Positions 22,633-34,508 of a stretch of DNA of 34,508 bases are shown here, one piece after another. The translations under genes and the position numbers were made by a program. This DNA is from Gemmatimonadota bacterium (lineage in GTDB: Bacteria; Gemmatimonadota; Gemmatimonadetes; Gemmatimonadales; GWC2-71-9), in NCBI GenBank assembly GCA_016794805.1, contig JAEUJI010000318.1:1-34508 (forward strand). Direction: 5' to 3'. The notes below the pieces were generated by a model that ran no database searches, was not told the origin of the DNA, and saw nothing but the letters and a program-made list of their open reading frames with translations. Positions within the stretch are counted from its first letter, which is position 1; each line of letters opens with the position of its first letter.

Positions 22633-23784
22633 ATGAAGACGGAACGAGGCGTACTCGGGTTGGCCATGGTGGCGGGCCTGCTGTCGCTGGCCTGCGACAC
22701 GACCAGTCCGTCGGTGGAAACCGAGGCGCAGGCGGCGCTCACGCTGCCACCGATCAACCCGTACATCTTCTCCGCCGTCGTCAACCCCGGCTGCCAGGAC
22801 ACCGGCTACGGGATCAACGACTCCGGGGCCGTCGTCGGCCATTCCGCCTGCCTGGGCATCGGGGCATTCGTGAAGCGGGCCGGGGTGGTGTCCTCCCTGC
22901 CGCGACCGGCCGGGCTGGGCACCAACGGCAGCATCTTCCCCCTCGAGATCAATCTGGGTGGCCGGATCGTCGGCTACAGCGCCCCGGGCGACGGGACCTT
23001 CACCTTCCGTGCCCTGCAATGGACCCCGTCGGGTTCGGGGCACACCGTCAGCGACCTTGGCACCCTGCCGGGTGGCGCCGCCGCGGAGGCCCGGGCCATC
23101 AACGCCGCCGGCGACGTGGTGGGCTGGAGCGAGATCGCGATGGCCGGCGGCGTCATCCGCAAGCACGGCTTCCTGCGCCGCCCCAACGGCACCCGGATCG
23201 ACCTGGTGCCGGCGAACGGCTACCTGAACGCCGAGGCGAACGACATCAACGCCGCCGGGTTCGTGGTCGGCAAGAGCTACACCCCGATCCAGGGGGGCGC
23301 GCTCGCCACCCGCGCCACCATCTGGAAGCCGGCCGGGAGCGGCTCCAACACCTACCTCGCGGTCCTGCTGCCGGGCGACTACAAGGGCACCGCCGAGGCC
23401 ATCAACACCGCCGGGGCGATCGTCGGCTCCATCACGATCGCCGGGTCGCCCAGCCTGACGCACCTGTCCCGGTGGCAGGTGAACGGCACCACCGTCGAGG
23501 ATCTTTCTCCCAGTGACACGTATGCCGTGGGCTACGACGTGGGGACCGGCGGGGTCATCGTTGGGGAGCGCATCGTCGGCGGCCAGTACGTCGCCTTCGC
23601 CTACGGGACCAAATTCACCACCCTGCCGGTGCCGGCCAGCGGGCGGGCCTTCGCCACCGGGGTGAACCAGTGCGGGACCATCGTGGGCGAGGGGCGCCAG
23701 ACCCAGCCCGGGTCGACCAGCCCGGTGCAGGTCGCGGCGCAGTGGACCCAGCGGTATGTCACCTGCGCGCTGGTGTCGCCCTGA
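22633..23784 (+). CDS. Secreted HAF-repeat protein
   Basis: 383 aa. The N-terminal hydrophobic segment (GVLGLAMVAGLLSLAC) could be a lipoprotein signal with C21, though the lipobox is not ideal. The mature part has several copies of a repeat of the form 'a.aIN.aG.vVG.s': GYGINDSGAVVGHS, ARAINAAGDVVGWS, ANDINAAGFVVGKS, AEAINTAGAIVGS and a final TGVNQCGTIVGEG. This matches TIGR02913 HAF (extracellular) repeats, predicted to form a beta-propeller or solenoid. Function unknown. Cysteines near both ends might form a disulphide. GGGGGAAG precedes the ATG. Confidence 0.82.
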   Translation: MKTERGVLGLAMVAGLLSLACDTTSPSVETEAQAALTLPPINPYIFSAVVNPGCQDTGYGINDSGAVVGHSACLGIGAFVKRAGVVSSLPRPAGLGTNGSIFPLEINLGGRIVGYSAPGDGTFTFRALQWTPSGSGHTVSDLGTLPGGAAAEARAINAAGDVVGWSEIAMAGGVIRKHGFLRRPNGTRIDLVPANGYLNAEANDINAAGFVVGKSYTPIQGGALATRATIWKPAGSGSNTYLAVLLPGDYKGTAEAINTAGAIVGSITIAGSPSLTHLSRWQVNGTTVEDLSPSDTYAVGYDVGTGGVIVGERIVGGQYVAFAYGTKFTTLPVPASGRAFATGVNQCGTIVGEGRQTQPGSTSPVQVAAQWTQRYVTCALVSP

Positions 23785-23827
23785 CCGGCTGCCCCCCCGG
23801 TGGAGCCGGTCGCGGGTGCATGACGCA

Positions 23828-23859
23828 GCGCGGGGCGGGCCTCACGGCCCGCCCCGCGC
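23828..23859. terminator. 14-bp GC hairpin between convergent genes
   Basis: GCGCGGGGCGGGCC (23828-23841) pairs perfectly with 23846-23859 around TCAC, in the 94-bp gap between the convergent HAF and acyl-CoA dehydrogenase genes. It lacks a strong T-run on either strand but is well placed as a bidirectional terminator. Confidence 0.7.
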
Positions 23860-23878
23860 GTCGTTCCGGAACCGCGCC

Positions 23879-25753
23879 TCAGGCCCTCGAGTCGTCCCGG
23901 ACCATCCCCGCTTCCAGCCAGAGGAAGTGATCGTCCAGGAAGTGCCGCGCGGTCTGGTACGTGGCCACGTCGTCGTTGGCCCAGACCTCGCGGAACTTCT
24001 GCTCCACCCGGCGTCGCGCCTGGCGGCTGAAGACGTCGGCCAGTTCGCGCGGGCCGGTCTGGGTGGGGTTCTCCTTCAGCATCGCCTGCGCCCGGGAACA
24101 GGCGGCGGAGATGGCGAGCAGCTCGGCCCCGATCTCCACCAGCCGGCCGAGGACCGCCTGGCGCTTCTCGAGCTTGGGCCCGAAGCGCACCATGCAGTGG
24201 AAGAGGGTCCGGGCCAGCCGGCGGCTGGAGCGCTCCACGAAGCGGAGGTGCCGCCCCAGCGGCCCGAAGCCGCCGTAGCCGAACCACCCCTTGAACGGGA
24301 TCCAGAGCTTCGGATACCAGAGCCCGTAGAACCCGGCCGACTTGAGCAGGGCCTGGAACTTCTGGCTCCCGGTGGACTTGGGGTCGATCAGCGCGCCGGC
24401 GACCTTGAGGTGGGTATCCACCGCCTCGCGGGCGATGAACAGCCGCATGATCTCGCTCGAGCCCTCGAAGATCAGGTTGATGCGGAAGTCGCGCATCATC
24501 CGCTCGACCGGATCGGGCCGCTCGCCCCGGAGCCGCAGGCTGTCGGCCGTCTCGTAGCCGCGGCCGCCCTTGATCTGCAGGGTGTCGTCGATGATCCGCC
24601 AGCCCAGCTCGGTGTTCCACATCTTGGCGATCGCGGCCTCGAGGCGGATGTCCCGCCCGCCCTGGTCCGCCATCAGGCTGGCCAGGTCGCTCACCGCCTC
24701 CATGGCGAACGTCTCGGCCGCCATCCGGCCCAGCTTCTGGGCGATCGCGTCGTGCTTCCCGACCGCCTGGCCCCACTGCACCCGCTCGTTGGTCCAGGCC
24801 CGCACGATCTCGAGGCAGCGCTTGGCGCCCGCCACGCAGGAGGCCGGCAGGGTGAGCCGGCCGGTGTTGAGGGTGATCAGCGCGAGCTTGAGCCCCTTGC
24901 CCTCGCCCCAGATGACGTTCTCCACCGGTACCTTGACGTTGGTGAATCGGATGACGCCGTTCTCGATCCCCTTGAGCCCCATGAAGTGCAGCCGGTGCAC
25001 CACCTCCACCCCCGGCCAGTCCCGCTCCACCACGAAGGCGGTGATCTTCTTGCCGCTGGTCCGCGCCATCACCACGTACAGCTCGGCTACGGTGCCGTTG
25101 GTGCACCACAGCTTCTCGCCGTTCAGGATGTAATGGGTGCCGTCGGCGGAAAGCTCGGCGTGGGTCGCCAGACCGGCCGGGTCGGAGCCGACGTTCGCCT
25201 CGGTGAGCGCAAAGGCGGAGATGGCGCCCTTGGCCAGGCGCGGCAGGTACTTCTTCTTCTGCTCCGGCGTGCCGAAGAGCTTGAGCGGGGTGGGGACGCC
25301 GATGGACTGGGCCGCGGAGAGCAGCGCGGTCAGGCTGCCGTCCTGGCTGGTGACCAGCCCGATCGCCTTGGTGTACATCAGCTGGGAAAGGCCGAGGCCG
25401 CCGTACTCGGTCGGGATCTTGATCCCGAAGGCGCCGAGGTCCTTGAGCCCCTGGATGACGTGGGCGGGGATCTTCCGTTCCCGGTCGATCAGGTCGCTGT
25501 CCACGTTGTCGCGGAGGAAGGCCTCCAGCTTCTCCATGAACGGCCGGGCCCGCTCGACGTCGGCGGGATCGGGCTGGGGGTAGGGATGGATCAGTTCCAT
25601 CCGGAGGTTGCCCTCGAACAGCTCCCGCACGAAGCTGGGCTGTTCCCAGTGCTGCTCCCGCGCCGCCTCCGCGACCTCGCGGGCTTCCTTCTCCGTCGCG
25701 AGCGGGGTGGCCGGGCGCGCGGTGCCGGGTTCGGGACTCAGGACGTTGGTCAT
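23879..25753 (-). CDS. Acyl-CoA dehydrogenase, VLCAD/ACAD9-like with C-terminal extension
   Basis: 624 aa; the first 430 or so form the FAD-dependent dehydrogenase fold and the last 160 an extra helical domain, as in very-long-chain enzymes. Visible motifs are IPTEYGGLGLSQ, FALTEANVGSDPAG (FAD/substrate), WCTNGT, LPASCVAGAKRCLEI and the catalytic base E430 in RINLIFEGSSEIMRL. It introduces the alpha-beta double bond in fatty acyl-CoA. AGAGGAT precedes the ATG. The gene lies 78 nt downstream of a TetR gene on the same strand, so it is probably controlled by that regulator (fatty-acid response by analogy with FadR-type TetR proteins). Confidence 0.93.
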   Translation of the reverse strand: MTNVLSPEPGTARPATPLATEKEAREVAEAAREQHWEQPSFVRELFEGNLRMELIHPYPQPDPADVERARPFMEKLEAFLRDNVDSDLIDRERKIPAHVIQGLKDLGAFGIKIPTEYGGLGLSQLMYTKAIGLVTSQDGSLTALLSAAQSIGVPTPLKLFGTPEQKKKYLPRLAKGAISAFALTEANVGSDPAGLATHAELSADGTHYILNGEKLWCTNGTVAELYVVMARTSGKKITAFVVERDWPGVEVVHRLHFMGLKGIENGVIRFTNVKVPVENVIWGEGKGLKLALITLNTGRLTLPASCVAGAKRCLEIVRAWTNERVQWGQAVGKHDAIAQKLGRMAAETFAMEAVSDLASLMADQGGRDIRLEAAIAKMWNTELGWRIIDDTLQIKGGRGYETADSLRLRGERPDPVERMMRDFRINLIFEGSSEIMRLFIAREAVDTHLKVAGALIDPKSTGSQKFQALLKSAGFYGLWYPKLWIPFKGWFGYGGFGPLGRHLRFVERSSRRLARTLFHCMVRFGPKLEKRQAVLGRLVEIGAELLAISAACSRAQAMLKENPTQTGPRELADVFSRQARRRVEQKFREVWANDDVATYQTARHFLDDHFLWLEAGMVRDDSRA

Positions 25754-25796
25754 GGGGCTGATCCTCTCGGTCCAGTCAGGTATCGGACTCCGGTGC

Positions 25797-25823
25797 GGGG
25801 TGGGCGGCGCTCGCCGCCACCCC
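25797..25823. other. GC-rich hairpin between tetR and the acyl-CoA dehydrogenase gene
   Basis: GGGGTGG(G)CGGCG at 25797-25809 pairs with CGCCGCCACCCC (25812-25823) with one bulged G and a very short loop. It lies in the 78-nt spacer of a presumed operon. It could attenuate or protect the downstream message. No T-run; function unknown. Confidence 0.4.
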
Positions 25824-25831
25824 CTCGCCGG

Positions 25832-26500
25832 CTATGGCTCACGTGCCGCGGCCGTCGGCGATCCGCCGACCCGCCCGCGGAGACCCTGTACCACCAGGTT
25901 TACGACATGCCGGCGGCGTTCCGCGAGAAATGCCGGATCGGCGGCGTTCACACCCAGCGCCCGGAGCACGGTCGGCGCATGCACCACGTGGAACCAGGAG
26001 AGGGCGAGCATGCTGATGAGGAGCTGCTCCGCCTCCGCCCGCTCCGAGGGTTCGAACGCCAGCTCGGTGACGATGGCGCCGAGGGCTTCCTGGGCCGCCT
26101 GCAGGTGTGGCGGCAGGGTGGCCAGACGATGACCGCCATCCAGCGCTTCCCGCTCCAGCAGCCGCACGAACGCCGGATTGGCCAGGATGAAGTCGAAGTA
26201 CTCCCCGACCGCGCCGGCCAGCACCACCTCCGGCGGCTCGCGGCTGGCCAGCGCCCGCTCCTGGCCGCTGCGCACCGCCTGCCGCACCCGCTCGAGGCAG
26301 CGCTCCAGCACCGCGCGGTAGAGCGGTTCCTTCCCGCCGAAGAAATAGCCCGGCGTGCCCCGCGAGACCCCGGCCGCGGCTCCCACATCATTGAGGCTGG
26401 TCGCGTCGTAGCCCCGTTCGGCGAAGAGCTGCTCCGCCGCGTCCAGGATTGCCTCACGGGAGCGGCCGGCGTTTCGTTCGCGCTCCTGCGGTTGCTCCAT
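25832..26500 (-). CDS. TetR-family transcriptional regulator
   Basis: 222 aa from ATG 26500; an ATG at 26518 would add six residues and cannot be excluded. The N-terminal helix-turn-helix is AILDAAEQLFAERGYDATSLNDVGAAAGVSRGTPGYFFGGKEPLYRAV, the standard TetR_N pattern. The ligand domain (from about 70) is not diagnostic. The promoter carries a perfect two-arm palindrome over the start region, implying autorepression. Linkage to the acyl-CoA dehydrogenase suggests an acyl-CoA or fatty acid ligand, an inference from context. Confidence 0.9.
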   Translation of the reverse strand: MEQPQERERNAGRSREAILDAAEQLFAERGYDATSLNDVGAAAGVSRGTPGYFFGGKEPLYRAVLERCLERVRQAVRSGQERALASREPPEVVLAGAVGEYFDFILANPAFVRLLEREALDGGHRLATLPPHLQAAQEALGAIVTELAFEPSERAEAEQLLISMLALSWFHVVHAPTVLRALGVNAADPAFLAERRRHVVNLVVQGLRGRVGGSPTAAAREP

Positions 26501-26526
26501 AGATGGTGGGTTCCCCATGGGCCATG

Positions 26527-26575
26527 ACTTGCTTGTTGGCAAGCAAGTATAGGTAGAAGTGCGCCGGGAGGTCAA
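26527..26575 (-). promoter_or_regulatory. tetR promoter and palindromic operator
   Basis: Minus strand: -35 TTGACC (26575-26570), 18-nt spacer, -10 TATACT (26551-26546). The operator has arms ACTTGCTTG (26527-26535) and CAAGCAAGT (26540-26548), perfectly complementary around 4 nt. It covers part of the -10 and the predicted transcription start, typical of TetR autorepression. Confidence 0.78.
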
Positions 26576-26610
26576 TTGGTTCCATGAAGGAACGTGTGCG
26601 GCTGGGATTG

Positions 26611-26632
26611 AAAACCGCCAAACCATCGGCGG
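26611..26632 (-). terminator. Rho-independent terminator after gltB
   Basis: On the minus strand CCGCC (26632-26628), an 8-nt loop, GGCGG (26619-26615) and TTTT (26614-26611). The stem is short but has a T-run and lies 20-40 nt after the gltB stop, ahead of the tetR promoter. Confidence 0.6.
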
Positions 26633-26651
26633 GGGCGGTACACCAGGGGCC

Positions 26652-31292
<4,641 letters not shown>

Positions 31293-31314
31293 CAGGGACT
31301 CCTCGGGGCACACG

Positions 31315-31345
31315 AAAAAGGCCCGCTCCATTCAGGGAGCGGGCC
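31315..31345 (-). terminator. gltB leader attenuator: terminator plus competing antiterminator
   Basis: Minus strand: segment 3 GGCCCGCTCC (31345-31336), loop CTGAAT, segment 4 GGAGCGGGCC (31329-31320), then TTTTT (31319-31315), a textbook intrinsic terminator ending 22 nt before the gltB ATG. Segment 2 GGAGCGGTCC (31393-31384) can pair with segment 3 at 9 of 10 positions (antiterminator). Segment 1 (31443-31431, CCGCTCCGCCCGG) can pair with 31398-31387 (CCGGGGGAGCGG) in 12 bp with one bulged G, which sequesters segment 2. Segment 1 and the control codons lie in the leader peptide, and segment 2 lies just before its stop. Confidence 0.8.
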
Positions 31346-31365
31346 GGTCAGGGGCAGGCTCGACG

Positions 31366-31449
31366 TCAGCCCGTCACCGCGCCGGACCGCTCCCCCGGGG
31401 GGAGGGCCTTGGTAATAAGGACGGCGGCGACCGGGCGGAGCGGCAACAT
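31366..31449 (-). CDS. gltB leader peptide (27 aa)
   Basis: Starts MLPLRPVAAVLITKALPPG and continues for eight residues to a TGA at 31368-31366. Codons 7-16 (Val-Ala-Ala-Val-Leu-Ile-Thr-Lys-Ala-Leu) are the likely control region; five of these ten are branched-chain and three are Ala. The Pro-Pro-Gly after them resembles the Pro-Pro-Cys-Gly in enteric IlvL, as I recall it. A ribosome stalled in codons 7-16 would cover segment 1 and free segment 2; one reaching the stop would cover segment 2. The ATG is 7 nt after the -10 hexamer, so it is probably translated from a leaderless transcript. Which amino acid is sensed is inferred only. Confidence 0.7.
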   Translation of the reverse strand: MLPLRPVAAVLITKALPPGERSGAVTG

Positions 31450-31456
31450 ATGCATA

Positions 31457-31484
31457 AAAATACGCCCCGGTGGGACCGGGTCAA
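31457..31484 (-). promoter_or_regulatory. gltB promoter
   Basis: Minus strand: -35 TTGACC (31484-31479), 16-nt spacer, -10 TATTTT (31462-31457). An inverted repeat CCCGGT-GGG-ACCGGG (31466-31480) occupies the spacer and touches the -35, a possible operator. Transcription should begin at about 31450. Confidence 0.65.
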
Positions 31485-31521
31485 GCCCCGCCCGGGGCAC
31501 GACCCGGGATTCTCCCGCCGC

Positions 31522-31550
31522 TTGACAACCAGTGACCCGGCTCGTAAAGT
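31522..31550 (+). promoter_or_regulatory. leuA-ilvB promoter
   Basis: -35 TTGACA (31522-31527, perfect), 17-nt spacer, -10 TAAAGT (31545-31550) followed by TTG, giving TAnnnTTTG. The start at about 31557 leaves about 55 nt before the leader peptide. A second TAAAGTT at 31571-31577 has no good -35. The -35 boxes of this promoter and the gltB promoter are 37 bp apart, with an inverted repeat GCCCCG-CC-CGGGGC (31485-31498) between them. Confidence 0.8.
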
Positions 31551-31611
31551 TTGAGTTCCAGCCGGGCGCATAAAGTTACCCGGCCAGGTTTCCGTCCGAG
31601 ACAGGATTGTG

Positions 31612-31713
31612 ATGCTTCGCTCGCTGCCGCTCGTGCTCGTCCTTATTAGCCTCGTGCTCGTCCTTCTGGGACTCGAGTACGGGGACCGCGGCGCTTACGG
31701 GCAGAAGCAGTAA
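31612..31713 (+). CDS. leuA/ilv leader peptide (33 aa), branched-chain rich
   Basis: ATG 31612 (a GTG at 31609 is in frame), AGGA at 31603-31606. The product reads MLRSLPLVLVLISLVLVLLG, then LEYGDRGAYGQKQ, stop TAA at 31711. Ten Leu, four Val and one Ile make up 15 of 33 residues; codons 7-21 hold 13 branched-chain residues. Leu is mostly encoded by CTC (5) and CTT (3), with CTG only twice. The 15-nt string CTCGTGCTCGTCCTT is present twice in frame (31630-31644 and 31651-31665), doubling the Leu-Val-Leu-Val-Leu run. It is followed by a terminator 26 nt after its stop. This is the layout of an amino-acid attenuator like leuL/ilvL. Confidence 0.88.
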   Translation: MLRSLPLVLVLISLVLVLLGLEYGDRGAYGQKQ

Positions 31714-31739
31714 CGGCGAGTAGCAGGCGCCTCCCCCGG

Positions 31740-31773
31740 CCGCGGACCCCTCCAGGGTCCGCGGTTTTCGTTT
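31740..31773 (+). terminator. leuA-ilvB attenuator terminator with candidate antiterminator
   Basis: CCGCGGACCC (31740-31749), loop CTCCA, GGGTCCGCGG (31755-31764), then TTTTCGTTT: an intrinsic terminator 34 nt before the leuA start. A competing pairing is visible: GGGGACCGCGGC (31681-31692, leader codons 24-27/28) can pair with GCCGCGGACCCC (31739-31750) in 11 bp with a single A-A mismatch. Ribosome stalling at the Leu/Val codons leaves 31681-31692 free to act as antiterminator. A protector (1:2) pairing is less clear here than at gltB. Confidence 0.85.
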
Positions 31774-31807
31774 GCCACCCCCCGTGATGGGGACAGGAGA
31801 CTCCGGT

Positions 31808-33357
<1,550 letters not shown>

Positions 33358-33361
<4 letters not shown>

Positions 33362-34508
33362 GCGAGGTCCTGTCGGGCGCCCAGATCCTCTGCCGCCTGC
33401 TCGAAGAGCAGGGGGTGGACCTGCTGTTCGGGTATCCGGGCGGCGCCATCATGCCGTTCTACCATGCGCTGCCGGAGCGCCCGGGGCTGCGCCACATCCT
33501 GGTCCGCCACGAGCAGGCGGCGGCCCACGCCGCCGACGGTTACGCCCGCGCCTCCGGCCGCCCGGGCGTCTGTGTCGCGACCTCGGGCCCGGGTGCGACC
33601 AACCTCGTCACCGGGATCGCCACCGCGCAGATGGACAGCTCCCCGCTGGTCGCCATCACGGGGCAGGTGCCGCGGGCGATGATCGGGCGGGACGCCTTCC
33701 AGGAGACCGACGTGGTGGGCATCACCCTGCCGATCACCAAGCACAGCGTGGTCGTGGAGGACGTGACCGAGCTCGCCGCGAAGGTGCGGGAGGCGTTTGC
33801 GATCGCCACCGAAGGACGACCCGGCCCGGTGCTGATCGATATCCCGAAGGACGTGCAGAACCAGAAGCTGGAGTGGACCGCCGGCTCGGCCGCCCGGCGG
33901 CCCGGCGGCCCGGCGGCCCGGCCGTCGGTGGGCGAGGACGACCTGGACAGCGCGCTGGGGACCGCAGTCCAGATGCTGGCGGGCGCTCGCCGCCCGCTGC
34001 TCATGGTAGGGCACGGGGTCATCCTCTCCCGTGCCTACGACGAGGTGCGGGCCCTGGCCGAGAAGACCGGCATTCCGGTGATCACCACCCTGCTCGGCAT
34101 CAGCGCCTTTCCGGAGTCCCATCCGCTGCATCTCGGCATGCCGGGGATGCACGGGGAGGTGCACGTCAACCGGGCCATCCAGCACGCGGACGTGATCCTG
34201 GCCATTGGGCTGCGCTTCGACGACCGGGTGACCGGCAACACGGCGGGGTTCGCGCCGCAGGCCCAGATCATCCACCTCGATCTCGACCGGACCGAGATCG
34301 GGAAGAACATCCCGGTCGCGCTGGCGCTGGTCGGGGACGCGCGCGCGCTGACCGCCCGCCTGACGGAACGCCTCCGGCCCCGCGACTGTGACGCCTGGCG
34401 CGCCGAGATCGCCACCATGGCCCGGGAGCGGACTGAGGCCTACCGCGGCGACATGGCGCCGGACGTCATCCTGGCGGGTATCCGCGAGGTCAGCGGGCCG
34501 GGCACCAC
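33358..34508 (+). CDS. Acetolactate synthase large subunit IlvB (3' end beyond the window)
   Basis: At least 383 residues are present; the window ends inside the FAD-binding/central region, before the C-terminal TPP domain. Motifs: LLFGYPGGAIMPFYHAL, the catalytic E52 in VRHEQAAAHAADGYAR, TSGPGATNLVTGIATA, GQVPRAMIGRDAFQE (herbicide-site region) and GLRFDDRVTGN. It makes 2-acetolactate or 2-aceto-2-hydroxybutyrate for Val/Leu/Ile. The linker after the first domain contains an 8-nt tandem repeat (Ala/Arg/Pro/Gly-rich residues about 178-190). The start overlaps the leuA stop, indicating coupling. ilvN and ilvC are likely next, outside the window. Confidence 0.95.
33893..33924 (+). repeat. 8-nt tandem repeat inside ilvB
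   Basis: CCCGGCGG is present three times perfectly (33893-33900, 33901-33908, 33909-33916) and once with one change (33917-33924). It encodes an interdomain linker. The unit is not a multiple of three, so gain or loss of one copy would shift the frame. Confidence 0.8.

Noticed and set aside
23756-26527. 923-aa plus-strand open frame over the acyl-CoA dehydrogenase and tetR genes
   Set aside because: Antisense shadow: it spans two real genes and their spacer, is low-complexity and has no motifs.
31374-31571. 65-aa minus-strand open frame crossing the gltB promoter
   Set aside because: It begins upstream of the promoter and is in a different frame from the 27-codon leader, with no ribosome binding site or conserved features.
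31551-31807. T-box riboswitch upstream of leuA
   Set aside because: No T-box consensus (TGGNACCGCG) or specifier-stem layout; a Leu/Val-rich leader ORF explains the region better.

Overview
The window is one stretch of a very GC-rich bacterial chromosome, densely packed with genes on both strands, with no phage, insertion sequence, CRISPR array, rRNA or tRNA that I can see. The gene content (a secreted M1 peptidase, a secreted M28 peptidase, an HAF-repeat protein, a VLCAD-like acyl-CoA dehydrogenase) suggests Gemmatimonadota or a near relative. So do the -10 elements, several of which resemble the TAnnTTTG form known from the Bacteroidetes/FCB lineage. The phylum is an inference and no marker gene settles it.

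Layout. 1-1452: SRPBCC/TIGR01777 epimerase (-). 1566-1624: dispersed inverted repeat. 1654-6223: rightward cluster of M1 peptidase, membrane-anchored nuclease-toxin-like protein, acidic partner, FHA membrane protein (each joined by a 4-nt overlap), then a DDAH/arginine deiminase-like enzyme. 6266-9452: divergent M50 site-2 protease with CBS domains (-) and arginine decarboxylase speA (+). 9507-10995: DoxX, NTF2-like protein and MarR regulator (-), with the same operator half in front of both transcription units. 11071-13942: SPFH protein, Arc-type ribbon-helix-helix protein (58 aa), zinc-ribbon protein and secreted alpha/beta hydrolase (-). 14067-14531: GNAT. 14538-17909: citrate synthase, atypical SDR epimerase and DapA-family aldolase (-). 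18042-22013: ADP-ribosylglycohydrolase-like protein, PepSY protein, M28 peptidase, lipoprotein (+). 22023-23784: queF (-) and HAF-repeat protein (+). 23879-26500: TetR regulator and acyl-CoA dehydrogenase (-). 26652-31292: gltB (-). 31808-34508: leuA and ilvB (+, ilvB cut by the window end).

The most notable part is the 515-bp divergent region between gltB and leuA. Two sigma70-like promoters stand back to back. Each transcript appears to carry a short leader peptide followed by a rho-independent terminator just before the structural gene. The leuA-ilvB leader peptide is 33 codons and very rich in Leu/Val/Ile, with a 15-nt in-frame duplication. The gltB leader peptide is 27 codons and is followed by a complete set of mutually exclusive RNA pairings (1:2, 2:3, 3:4). 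This looks like ribosome-mediated attenuation on both sides, linking nitrogen assimilation through glutamate synthase to branched-chain amino acid supply.

Several promoters (marR, M50 protease, ADP-ribosylglycohydrolase, gltB leader) place the -10 hexamer only 6-8 nt before the ATG, which predicts leaderless mRNAs.
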